A DNA stretch of 12,968 nucleotides from Halolactibacillus sp051746745 (GTDB lineage Bacteria; Bacillota; Bacilli; Bacillales; Amphibacillaceae), in NCBI GenBank assembly GCA_051746745.1, contig JBNJFJ010000052.1:1-12968 (forward strand). Reading direction: 5' to 3'. Below are positions 6,593 through 12,968 of this stretch, piece after piece; position 1 is the first letter of the stretch, and each line of letters starts with the position of its first letter. The notes beneath the pieces are model-generated. The model had not been told where the DNA came from, ran no database searches, and saw only the letters and a list, made by a program, of their open reading frames with translations. A program made the translations under genes and the position numbers.

Positions 6593-6611
6593 CTATCAGG
6601 AAATCATTTCG

Positions 6612-6641
6612 ATGACGGATGTCTTTAAGCTGTGTTATACT
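6612..6641 (+). promoter_or_regulatory. promoter of yuiD
   Basis: ATGACG (6612-6617) and TATACT (6636-6641) are 18 bases apart, and the -10 carries a TGT extension. It sits 42 bases before the GTG start of the DUF212 gene, just after the deoD terminator. Confidence 0.55.
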
Positions 6642-6682
6642 AGAAAATATCAATCGACAGAGACAGAAGGGATCGATCAAGC

Positions 6683-7156
6683 GTGACCATCTTTCAGAAC
6701 TTCCCATTAATGACAGCTTTGTTTGCGATATTTTTCGCTCAAGGCGTCAAAGTACCGATTCATTTCATTGCGACACGTGAATTTAAACCTGGGCTTGCCT
6801 TTAGTACAGGCGGCATGCCAAGTAGTCACTCTGCAGCCGTAACAGCTGTGACAACAGGCATTGGCATCGAACACGGTGTTACCTCAGGATTATTTGCCGC
6901 GTCTGTTATTTTTAGTATCATCATCATGTTCGATGCGACAGGTATTCGTCGCCAAGCAGGTGAACAAGCAATCGTGTTAAATATGTTAGTCAAGGACTTT
7001 CAATACTTTGTAGATGAAGCCAAAGTATGGACGAAAAAGAAAGAGTATGAGCGGAGAAAAGAATTAAAAGAGTTACTCGGCCACCAGCCAATTGAAGTGT
7101 TTTTTGGTGGGTTAACGGGCATCATTTTAGCTTTCCTTATGTATCCACTTTTCTAA
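6683..7156 (+). CDS. yuiD: DUF212 divergent PAP2-family membrane protein (YuiD)
   Basis: A 157-residue integral membrane protein of the DUF212 group, distantly related to PAP2 acid phosphatases. The conserved blocks are all present: GGMPSSHSAAVTA (43-55), resembling the PAP2 SxxxH motif; IMFDATGIRRQAGEQA (81-96); and GHQPIEVFFGGLTGI (133-147). Hydrophobic segments lie at about 8-30, 48-65, 68-84 and 138-156, with a charged cytosolic-type stretch at 112-132. The biochemical function of YuiD is not established; a lipid-phosphate substrate is only an inference from the PAP2 resemblance. The start is GTG at 6683, because family members begin at this point before the NFPL segment. The ribosome binding site (GAAGGGA) is weaker and further away than those of the neighbours. 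It is monocistronic. Confidence 0.9.
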   Translation: MTIFQNFPLMTALFAIFFAQGVKVPIHFIATREFKPGLAFSTGGMPSSHSAAVTAVTTGIGIEHGVTSGLFAASVIFSIIIMFDATGIRRQAGEQAIVLNMLVKDFQYFVDEAKVWTKKKEYERRKELKELLGHQPIEVFFGGLTGIILAFLMYPLF

Positions 7157-7184
7157 ACATTAAACTTATAAATAGCAACAAAAC

Positions 7185-7223
7185 AAAAGCTGTCACGCTT
7201 ACTTTTTAGAGCGACAGCTTTTT
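7185..7223. terminator. bidirectional terminator between yuiD and the NADH dehydrogenase gene
   Basis: AAAAGCTGT (7185-7193) pairs with ACAGCTTTT (7214-7222), with further imperfect pairing inside. It is A-rich on the left and T-rich on the right, and serves the two convergent genes. Confidence 0.85.
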
Positions 7224-7243
7224 GATTGGATAAAAGACCATTT

Positions 7244-8455
7244 TTATTTTTTTGTTCGTGCCTTAATAAAGACATGCGACCAAAACGCGAGCCCTCCCAT
7301 TTGTAGTACAACAACGTGATCGGTTACCCGCTTAATCATTGCCGCAACTATTCCAACCACTTTCTTTTTATTCCACAGCAAACCAATTCCATCTCGCTGA
7401 CCAATGGTGGCAACCCGACTGCCATAAGCTTTAAAATGAAAATCGTCTGATTCTTGTTTATGATTCAGCTTTTCAAGTAAGTGATTGGCGCAGTATTTAC
7501 CTTTTTGAATAGCGATATCAGCATTAGGTAGTATTTTCTCATTTGACTGTCCCGTTGTTTCAGCCGCATCACCAATGACATACACATCAGCGTAACCGTC
7601 AACGGTTAAATCATCGGTGAGTGTAACCATACCTGTTTCGTCGTGAAATAGCTCTGTTTGAAGAATAGAGTGCGTTGACACGCCTGCTGTCCAAATAAAT
7701 ATATCATGAGGCAGTTCCTCAATAATACCACCATGTTCTACCTTAACTGAGTGGCGAGTGATTGTTTTAATCGCCGTTTGTAGTTTAATGTCAATGTACT
7801 CTACCTCAAGTTGGCTTATGGCATATTCACCGAGTTCTAAATTAAATTCAGGTAACACGGTTGAGGCTTTTTCAATCAGTGTGATCTGAGCTTTCGCTGG
7901 GGAGACCTGATATTGTTGAAGTAGTTTTGGCAATTGTTCTTTGAGCTCCCCTACTAACTCAATGCCAGTAAATCCTCCACCTCCGATAACGATATTTAAT
8001 AAATCGCTACGATTTGACTTTTTATAGTCCTCAATAACGGTTAATAAGCGGTTATACAAGCGATTCGCGCGTGAAAGGGTAACAATGCTATGCGCGAACG
8101 AATCAAGGCCTGGCACTTCACTTGTATTGATTTCAGCCCCTAAAGCAACCACAAGGTAATCATATGTGTATGTCGCTTGATCTGTCTTGACTTGTTTTAT
8201 ATCCGGCTTTATTTTCTCAACCGTTTCTTTTTTTAGTGTCACTCGATTTCTATCAAGGATACTATCTAAATCAATTCGCGCCAGCTCCTCAGAATACAGG
8301 CCCACCGCACAGCGATGTAACCAGGTCGTTTGATAGTGATAGCGATGTTTATTAATCAACGTTATCGAGACATCTTGATGTTTTAATTTTTTCTGCAGTC
8401 TAAGTACCGTCGTTAGTCCAGCGTACCCGGCCCCTAATACGACAATATGGGTCAT
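7244..8455 (-). CDS. yumB: type II NADH dehydrogenase-like FAD-dependent oxidoreductase (YumB-like)
   Basis: A 403-residue two-dinucleotide-binding flavoprotein of the NDH-2 family, which transfers electrons from NADH to quinone at the inner face of the membrane without pumping protons. The FAD site is VVLGAGYAGL (5-14), the NADH site is IVIGGGGFTGIELVGEL (155-171), and the second FAD contact is DVYVIGDAAE (290-299). NADAIQKG-like residues at 311-319 occupy the quinone-site region where NDH-2 enzymes have an AQxAxQ pattern; the match here is partial. The C-terminal 40 residues are partly hydrophobic, suiting membrane attachment. B. subtilis YumB has this length and lies next to YumC, as here; the paralogue YutJ cannot be fully excluded. 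The ATG at 8455 has GAGAGG 10 bases upstream. It diverges from yumC. Confidence 0.88.
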   Translation of the reverse strand: MTHIVVLGAGYAGLTTVLRLQKKLKHQDVSITLINKHRYHYQTTWLHRCAVGLYSEELARIDLDSILDRNRVTLKKETVEKIKPDIKQVKTDQATYTYDYLVVALGAEINTSEVPGLDSFAHSIVTLSRANRLYNRLLTVIEDYKKSNRSDLLNIVIGGGGFTGIELVGELKEQLPKLLQQYQVSPAKAQITLIEKASTVLPEFNLELGEYAISQLEVEYIDIKLQTAIKTITRHSVKVEHGGIIEELPHDIFIWTAGVSTHSILQTELFHDETGMVTLTDDLTVDGYADVYVIGDAAETTGQSNEKILPNADIAIQKGKYCANHLLEKLNHKQESDDFHFKAYGSRVATIGQRDGIGLLWNKKKVVGIVAAMIKRVTDHVVVLQMGGLAFWSHVFIKARTKK

Positions 8456-8507
8456 AAGTGTTCATCCTCTCAATCCTGTTATTCCGTCACAAATTCGTCA
8501 TATTTTA

Positions 8508-8536
8508 ATCTTAGCTTGTTTTATTCATATTTACAA
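8508..8536 (-). promoter_or_regulatory. promoter of the NADH dehydrogenase gene
   Basis: On the minus strand TTGTAA (complement of 8531-8536) and TAAGAT (complement of 8508-8513) are 17 bases apart, about 53 bases before the start codon. The -35 abuts the Fur-like repeat. Confidence 0.55.
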
Positions 8537-8559
8537 CGATAATCATTAAAGCATTATCG
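8537..8559. promoter_or_regulatory. candidate Fur/PerR-type operator between the NADH dehydrogenase gene and yumC
   Basis: CGATAAT (8537-8543) and ATTATCG (8553-8559) form a perfect inverted repeat with a 9-base spacer. GATAATCATTA (8538-8548) also matches much of the 7-1-7 Fur box TGATAATNATTATCA. It lies against the -35 of the minus-strand gene and upstream of the yumC promoter. Fur, PerR or another regulator cannot be told apart from sequence. Confidence 0.35.
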
Positions 8560-8582
8560 ATTCATCTCTCACTAAAGTATGT

Positions 8583-8591
8583 TAGAATATT
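8583..8591 (+). promoter_or_regulatory. extended -10 promoter of yumC
   Basis: TGTTAGAAT has the TGN extension and a 5-of-6 match to the -10 hexamer. No good -35 is seen 16-18 bases upstream. The implied transcript starts about 30 bases before the ATG at 8626. Confidence 0.45.
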
Positions 8592-8625
8592 GAATGTATT
8601 TAACGATCAAATGGGGGAAAAACAA

Positions 8626-9615
8626 ATGGAAGAAAATCAACTATACGATATTACCATTATCGGTGCAGGTCCGGTTGGACTTTTCACTGCCTTTTATGGC
8701 GGACTTCGCCAAAAGAAAGTTAAGATTATTGAAAGCTTACCACATACAGGGGGACAGTTAAGCGCGCTTTACCCAGAGAAATACATTTACGATATTGCCG
8801 GTTTTCCTAAAGTTCGCGCACAAGACTTGATCAGTAATTTAGAAGAACAAGTCAGCATGTTCAATCCAACTTATTGTCTTGAAGAAAACGTACAAAACGT
8901 AACTAAGCAAGGCGACGGGTCATTTATGATTGAAACAAATAAAGAGACACATTTTAGTAAGACCATTATCATTACCGCAGGTAATGGCGCCTTTCAACCA
9001 CGCAAACTCGCATTAAAAGAAGCAGAAGCATACGAAGGGCGTAATCTACACTATTACGTTGATCAAATGATGAAATTTAAAGATAAGCGGGTTGTATTAT
9101 TTGGCGGAGGTGACTCAGCACTGGACTGGGCGCTCATGTTAGAGCCAATCGCCAAACAGGTCACACTTGTCCACCGACGCGATCAATTTAGAGCACATGA
9201 ACATAGTGTTGAAAAACTACAGCAGTCATCTGTCAATGTCGTCACGCCATATGTCCCTGAAGCACTCCACGGGACAGAACAAATTGACTCTGTCGTTCTT
9301 AAGGAAGTCAAAGGTGATAACACATTGACGATTGACGTTGATGATGTCATTGTCAACTACGGCTTTATCTCATCACTCGGGCCGATTAAAGACTGGGGAT
9401 TAGAGATTGAGAAGAATAATATTGTCGTCAACTCACGCATGGAGACGGCGGTAGAAGGTATTTATGCGGCGGGTGACATTTGTACGTATCCTGGTAAAGT
9501 CAAGCTGATTGCGACTGGATTCGGCGAGGGACCGACAGCGATTAATAACGCCATCAATCACATGGAACCAAAAGAACGATTGCAACCTAAACACTCAACA
9601 AGTATGTTTGAATAA
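8626..9615 (+). CDS. yumC: ferredoxin/flavodoxin--NADP reductase, thioredoxin-reductase-like type (YumC)
   Basis: A 329-residue flavoenzyme that exchanges electrons between NADPH and ferredoxin or flavodoxin in the cytosol. Domains: FAD-binding IIGAGPVGLF (11-20), then the TGGQLSALYPEKYIYDIAGF block (41-60) typical of this FNR type. The NADPH domain follows, with LFGGGDSALDWAL (158-170) and HRRDQFRAHEHS (183-194), whose arginines suit the 2'-phosphate. The second FAD segment is YAAGDICTYPGKVKLIATGFGEG within 280-302. The CxxC pair of true thioredoxin reductases is absent, as expected for FNR2. The frame extends back to a TTG at 8590, but the ATG at 8626 is preferred: GGGGGA lies 8 bases before it and B. 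subtilis YumC is about 332 residues. The upstream inverted repeat hints at iron or peroxide control. Confidence 0.95.
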   Translation: MEENQLYDITIIGAGPVGLFTAFYGGLRQKKVKIIESLPHTGGQLSALYPEKYIYDIAGFPKVRAQDLISNLEEQVSMFNPTYCLEENVQNVTKQGDGSFMIETNKETHFSKTIIITAGNGAFQPRKLALKEAEAYEGRNLHYYVDQMMKFKDKRVVLFGGGDSALDWALMLEPIAKQVTLVHRRDQFRAHEHSVEKLQQSSVNVVTPYVPEALHGTEQIDSVVLKEVKGDNTLTIDVDDVIVNYGFISSLGPIKDWGLEIEKNNIVVNSRMETAVEGIYAAGDICTYPGKVKLIATGFGEGPTAINNAINHMEPKERLQPKHSTSMFE

Positions 9616-9630
9616 TTAAAGAACGAGAAT

Positions 9631-9672
9631 AGACCTGATGTAACGCCCTATAGCGTAACACCAGGTCTTTTT
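9631..9672 (+). terminator. terminator of yumC, possibly shared with the convergent operon
   Basis: AGACCTG-A-TGT-A-ACGC (9631-9646) pairs with GCGT-A-ACA-C-CAGGTCT (9653-9668) with two mismatches, then five T. An outer pair AAAGAAC (9618-9624) / GTTCTTT (9673-9679) can extend the stem. No better hairpin is found between it and the DUF1704 gene's stop at 9735, so the minus-strand operon may end here too. Confidence 0.8.
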
Positions 9673-9734
9673 GTTCTTTATCCAGCTCATAATTAATAAC
9701 CAGATATTTTAATTATTCTTGCCTATGTTGCTTA

Positions 9735-11750
9735 TCATTCAGAAGGTGTGATACTTTTCGTACTCTGAAGAATGTACGTCATAATGTCATCATCAACCTC
9801 ACCTGTTTTAAAGATGTCATTGACGTGTTGTGGACGTTTAACGTACCCTCGACCAATTAACTCTTTAAGTAAATCACTATATTCAACCGATGTTTTACCA
9901 ATGAGTAAGTGTTCAAAAGAATCGCCTCGTTTATGTTGATTATAGATTTTTATAAAACCTCTAAGATACAAATAATCTTTTGTAAAACCCCCACCACGCA
10001 TAACTCTGGCTGTTAAATCAAAAGCTTTGTCACGTGTGAAGTGATAGTGATCAACAAAGTGTTCAAAGATTTCTCTAAACCCTTTTCCCTTTACCATCAT
10101 GTTGACGGCAATAACGCGATAAGCCAAATCTTTCAAGCGATTAATGTGCATGGTGCCTGTTAAAAACTCTGATAAAACCGCTAAACCTTCTTGCGTTTCC
10201 ACATTGTTTGGTGTTCCTAGTAACAAAAACTTAAGTGGTTGTTTATTGGCATTCATTGTCGTCAACATATGAACACCAATTTCATGTTGCGACAGTAGCT
10301 TGATATCATTGTCATTAAACTTCGCTTTTTCATTAATCACTAATGTTTTTTTAGCCGAGTTCACCATCATTCTTGCTGCCATATTCTTACCAAACGTTAA
10401 CTTTCCACCCATGTTCCATCCCTTAAGTGCTGCAGCAAACTTTTGACGCACCTTGTCTTTCGTGAGCGTTTTAGGTGCCTCGTTGTCTAAGCCGTACGAT
10501 TGGATAATGTAATGCGCATTGGCGACATCGACTTTATCCGGTTTCCCGTAAAGGCGTAAAGAATTGTATAAAAAGTCATCTGTGCCCCGAGCCGCTAACA
10601 TATCAATCGTAATTGCATACTCCTGAATAATCTCTTTATACAGGCGTTGAATTGAAATATCATAAATATCAGCGACGGGTAACTCATACAATCGCTTTTT
10701 CAATTCATAAGTATCGATATTAAGCGGCCGATAAGTAAAGACAGGTTCTTTCCGATAATTCGAATCAAAAAATTGCTTTCTGCTTTGCTCTAAATTTCTC
10801 GGATTGACATACACTAACGTCTCAAAGCTTCTTAACATCTTATATAGCTTTTTATCAATCGACAAAAGGACAGGGTCATCCACACTTGATAAAAGCTTTG
10901 TTTTATTGCTGATTTTTTGATGACACTCGCGGTTATTAAAGTATAACGATGTCGCTATAATTGCCTTTTTCATGCCCTCTGTGATACGATCAATCACCTC
11001 TGGATAGATGTCCCCAGTATTTTCATCACAATAGATTTTCTTAACTTCAATTGGCATGACCACCGTATTTTCAAAGTTTTTCGTGACAAACTTCGACACG
11101 TACCCTCTTCCAAAAAAGACATCATTTTCTGCGACCGTATTCTCAATATTATCAAAACTGATTTTCTTTAATTCTTTCAATAGTCTCGTCACATACTTGT
11201 CGTAACGGTTTTTATTCACATTCTCTGTACCTAAGTTAAAGACCGGATGAGCGTGTTCCACCACTTCTCTTTGATAGTTATACGAGTGTATATCATACAG
11301 GATGGCTGCACCAAACTTTGTTTCAATCTTCTTGATTAACGCACTTAAAACAGCATAAAATTCACGGTGCCGACTTAAACTTAGTAGTTTTATGTCAGGC
11401 GTAAGCGGTTCACGCCACACTACTTTCCCCCAAGCGACATCATAAATGGCTTCTTCTTCTGATCGATTAAGATCGTAGTAGTAGCGCGAATCATTCCCAA
11501 TGACTCTAATCGGCAACGATTCAATAAATTTACCCGTAAATGGATCTTCTTCATTCCACCGTGAACGTTCATCGAGCGCACAGTGCCCTGTTAAGAAATC
11601 ACTCATTGAGCTACCATCATGAACAGCGGCGCAAATAAACGGCACATATTTCTCAATATGCAATGTAAAACCACCGGCTGTGTTTGTGGCCGAAAAAACT
11701 TCTTCACGATTAATTTTTTCAATGATTTCCTCAACTGATAACTTATACAT
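9735..11750 (-). CDS. N-formylglutamate amidohydrolase-like domain fused to DUF1704 (QEGLA) metallopeptidase
   Basis: A 671-residue two-domain hydrolase. Residues about 30-265 resemble N-formylglutamate amidohydrolases: AAVHDGSSM (41-49, H44), EDPFTG (68-73), NDSRYYYDLNR (86-96), WGKVVWREPL (107-116), LYDIHSYN (151-158, H155) and MPIEVKKIYCDE (232-243). Residues about 285-640 are a DUF1704 domain, with the metal-binding helix SQHEIGVHML (487-496, HExxxH at 489-494) and the family signature NVETQEGLAVLSE (516-528). Databases call such proteins flavohemoglobin expression-modulating QEGLA motif protein, but biochemical function is not established for bacterial members. DUF1704 includes the eukaryotic MATCAP tubulin detyrosinases, so carboxypeptidase activity is a reasonable inference. 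No signal peptide or membrane segment is seen. The ATG at 11750 is chosen over the upstream TTG at 11777 because GAGG lies 6 bases before it. It overlaps the ligase gene by 8 bp. Confidence 0.88.
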   Translation of the reverse strand: MYKLSVEEIIEKINREEVFSATNTAGGFTLHIEKYVPFICAAVHDGSSMSDFLTGHCALDERSRWNEEDPFTGKFIESLPIRVIGNDSRYYYDLNRSEEEAIYDVAWGKVVWREPLTPDIKLLSLSRHREFYAVLSALIKKIETKFGAAILYDIHSYNYQREVVEHAHPVFNLGTENVNKNRYDKYVTRLLKELKKISFDNIENTVAENDVFFGRGYVSKFVTKNFENTVVMPIEVKKIYCDENTGDIYPEVIDRITEGMKKAIIATSLYFNNRECHQKISNKTKLLSSVDDPVLLSIDKKLYKMLRSFETLVYVNPRNLEQSRKQFFDSNYRKEPVFTYRPLNIDTYELKKRLYELPVADIYDISIQRLYKEIIQEYAITIDMLAARGTDDFLYNSLRLYGKPDKVDVANAHYIIQSYGLDNEAPKTLTKDKVRQKFAAALKGWNMGGKLTFGKNMAARMMVNSAKKTLVINEKAKFNDNDIKLLSQHEIGVHMLTTMNANKQPLKFLLLGTPNNVETQEGLAVLSEFLTGTMHINRLKDLAYRVIAVNMMVKGKGFREIFEHFVDHYHFTRDKAFDLTARVMRGGGFTKDYLYLRGFIKIYNQHKRGDSFEHLLIGKTSVEYSDLLKELIGRGYVKRPQHVNDIFKTGEVDDDIMTYILQSTKSITPSE

Positions 11751-12792
11751 TGTTGACCTCATTTTTGTAAGACTCACGGTTACGGATCTTATGACTTTTC
11801 TCTTTTAATTGATTTTCTTTATCGCGCACAACATCTTCAACAAAATCAATCACATCACGTTGGAGTTTGACTTTATTGAATTTATTAATGTTCACAATCC
11901 CGCCAGGGCTTTGCACATTCACTTCCAGTAATTTTTTATTGATTAAATCAATACCGGCAAAGTAGATGCCATCATCCTTTAACTTTTTCGCGATTGTTTT
12001 ACAAACAGACATTTCATCGGCAGTTAATGTATATTTCTCTGCTGAACCACCTGCATGGATATTCGAACGAATATCCCCTTTGTTCGGTACGCGGCGATAA
12101 GCCCCAATGACGTTACCATTTAAAATCATGACACGGACATCACCATTTTCAGCCCCTTCAATATATTCCTGCAACATGACATATTTTTTCCCTTTGTCCG
12201 TATTTATATAAAAATCTAATAGTGAATTAAGGTTCTGTGTCGCTGTTTTTTCAATAATGATCACACCACTGCCACCGTAACCATCCACTGGTTTTAAAAT
12301 CATTTTTTCATGCTCGCTTTCAGCGACAATCCGTTTAAGGTAGTCAATGTTCTTTGACACATATGTTTTTGGAATATACTCATTATCAGGATCGTGGAAT
12401 GTCGTTGTATACAATTTATTGTTAGCTTTTCTGATGCCATGAATATTATTAACAATAAACACATCATCATTGATTGAATCTAAGAAGTTCAATAGTAAGT
12501 TATCTACCGGAGGATTTTTTCTTAAAAAGACAACATCAAATCCTTTAAGCGGTAACATTTGTTCTTTGAATTGGACTTTTTTGTAGAAGGTGACCATATT
12601 GTCTGAGATATTGTTCATCTTGTTGATCATTTTAATAAAACCATACGTTTCGTTATTTCTTATCGTCAGATTGGTCGTATAAAGGATGCCAACATTGTGG
12701 TTTCTTTTACACGCTTCATGAATAATTCGTAGCGTTGATTCAGTTTCTGGCACCATTTTATCCCAGTGGTTAATAATAAAACAAATATTCAT
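11743..12792 (-). CDS. glutathione synthetase (GshB)-like ATP-grasp ligase
   Basis: A 349-residue ATP-grasp enzyme that should join a carboxylate to an amine using ATP. It follows prokaryotic glutathione synthetase almost block by block: MNICFIINHWDKM at the start, VFLRKNPPVDN (88-98), the NNIHGIRKANNKLY segment (115-128), the ATP lysine K167 and glycine loop DGYGGSG (170-176). Next come GDVRVMILNG (217-226), YRRVPNKGDIRSN (232-244), and the Mg-binding D282, E290 and N292 of GIDLINKKLLEVNVQSPGG. It lacks nothing obvious but carries about 30 extra basic residues at the C-terminus. No gamma-glutamylcysteine synthetase gene is in the window and GshB is unusual in Bacillaceae, so its substrate may not be the glutathione precursor. 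GAGGAG precedes the ATG by 8 bases. The tight overlap with the QEGLA gene implies one operon and coupled translation. Confidence 0.88.
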   Translation of the reverse strand: MNICFIINHWDKMVPETESTLRIIHEACKRNHNVGILYTTNLTIRNNETYGFIKMINKMNNISDNMVTFYKKVQFKEQMLPLKGFDVVFLRKNPPVDNLLLNFLDSINDDVFIVNNIHGIRKANNKLYTTTFHDPDNEYIPKTYVSKNIDYLKRIVAESEHEKMILKPVDGYGGSGVIIIEKTATQNLNSLLDFYINTDKGKKYVMLQEYIEGAENGDVRVMILNGNVIGAYRRVPNKGDIRSNIHAGGSAEKYTLTADEMSVCKTIAKKLKDDGIYFAGIDLINKKLLEVNVQSPGGIVNINKFNKVKLQRDVIDFVEDVVRDKENQLKEKSHKIRNRESYKNEVNNV

Positions 12793-12872
12793 TTTGCATT
12801 CTCCTCGCGTGGTATAGTGTTGTGATTAAAGATGACATGTTCAACTACACGCTGATCGTTTTTTAACCGCAT
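12789..12872 (-). CDS. possible 27-residue ORF ending in an ATGA overlap with the ligase gene
   Basis: An ATG at 12872 opens a 27-codon frame (MRLKNDQRVVEHVIF..., ending PREENAK). Its TGA overlaps the ligase ATG as ATGA, the arrangement typical of translationally coupled genes. The frame also remains open about 12 codons upstream of the ATG, until a TAA. The ribosome binding site (AGAG) is weak and the peptide matches nothing I know. It may be a small gene, the shifted tail of a broken upstream gene, or chance. Confidence 0.2.
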   Translation of the reverse strand: MRLKNDQRVVEHVIFNHNTIPREENAK

Positions 12873-12885
12873 GGAGGCATCACTC

Positions 12886-12966
12886 TCATCGACACTTGTC
12901 CAAGTTTTTTAGAGCCTCTATCATGCGTATACCCCATCTTTCAACCGAACATGCTTCGTGCTTTAC
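12886..12966 (-). CDS. possible C-terminal end of an upstream gene cut by the window edge
   Basis: One minus-strand frame is open from the right edge to a TGA at 12886-12888. It ends in GIRMIEALKNLDKCR, which looks like a helical protein tail. At 26 residues it cannot be identified and could be chance. If real, it is the gene before the ligase, 93 bases upstream and on the same strand, with no clear terminator between them, so it might belong to the same operon. Confidence 0.25.
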   Translation of the reverse strand, partial: VKHEACSVERWGIRMIEALKNLDKCR

Positions 12967-12968
12967 AT

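Noticed and set aside
8590..8625. A TTG start giving a 12-residue longer YumC
   Set aside because: It overlaps the extended -10 region and lacks a ribosome binding site; the ATG at 8626 has one and gives the family's usual length.
9680..9734. A weak AT-only hairpin (TAATTA arms) as a separate terminator for the QEGLA gene
   Set aside because: The arms are short, AT-only and mismatched; the hairpin at 9631-9672 is a better candidate for both genes.
11751..11777. A nine-residue longer QEGLA protein starting at TTG 11777
   Set aside because: GAGG lies directly before the ATG at 11750, while the upstream start has no such site and would deepen the overlap with the ligase gene.
12883..12912. A plus-strand terminator-like sequence, ACTTGTCCAAGT followed by six T
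   Set aside because: The stem is only four to five base pairs with a very small loop, and no plus-strand gene precedes it.

Overview
The window looks like chromosome from a low-GC Gram-positive bacterium of the Bacillaceae. The genes have strong AGGAGG-type ribosome binding sites, some TTG and GTG starts, and many extended -10 or 17-bp-spaced sigma-A-like promoters. The proteins closely resemble those that Bacillus subtilis names Pgi, YugI, PatB, HPr, YuiD, YumB and YumC. The genus cannot be fixed from the sequence alone.

Left part (1-5200). A truncated IS4-type transposase (151-513) is followed on the minus strand by an M42 metallo-aminopeptidase (636-1697), glucose-6-phosphate isomerase pgi (1835-3181) and the S1-domain stress protein YugI (3401-3781). 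Each of these three has its own terminator hairpin and promoter-like sequence, so they are probably separate transcripts. A PatB/MalY-type C-S lyase (4031-5200, plus strand) is divergent from yugI and shares a bidirectional terminator with the next gene.

Middle part (5249-9672). A lone HPr gene (ptsH, minus strand, GTG start at 5567) and purine nucleoside phosphorylase deoD (plus strand) diverge from a 254-bp regulatory region. That region holds two catabolite-response-element-like sites, a paired GTTAAC dyad and a hairpin at the predicted 5' end of the ptsH transcript. Next come the DUF212 membrane protein YuiD, a type II NADH dehydrogenase-like flavoprotein (minus strand), and the divergent ferredoxin/flavodoxin-NADP reductase YumC. 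A Fur/PerR-like inverted repeat lies between the last two.

Right part (9735-12968). This is the least ordinary region: a two-gene minus-strand operon. A GshB-like ATP-grasp ligase overlaps by 8 bp a 671-residue protein that fuses an N-formylglutamate amidohydrolase-like domain to a DUF1704 (HExxxH plus QEGLA) metallopeptidase domain. Together they form a possible make-and-break amide-bond module with no known substrate. DUF1704 is the family of the eukaryotic tubulin detyrosinase MATCAP. Short open frames at the right edge, one ending in an ATGA overlap with the ligase start, may belong to the same transcript.

No rRNA, tRNA, CRISPR array or replication origin was seen, and no gene-free stretch exceeds 300 bases.
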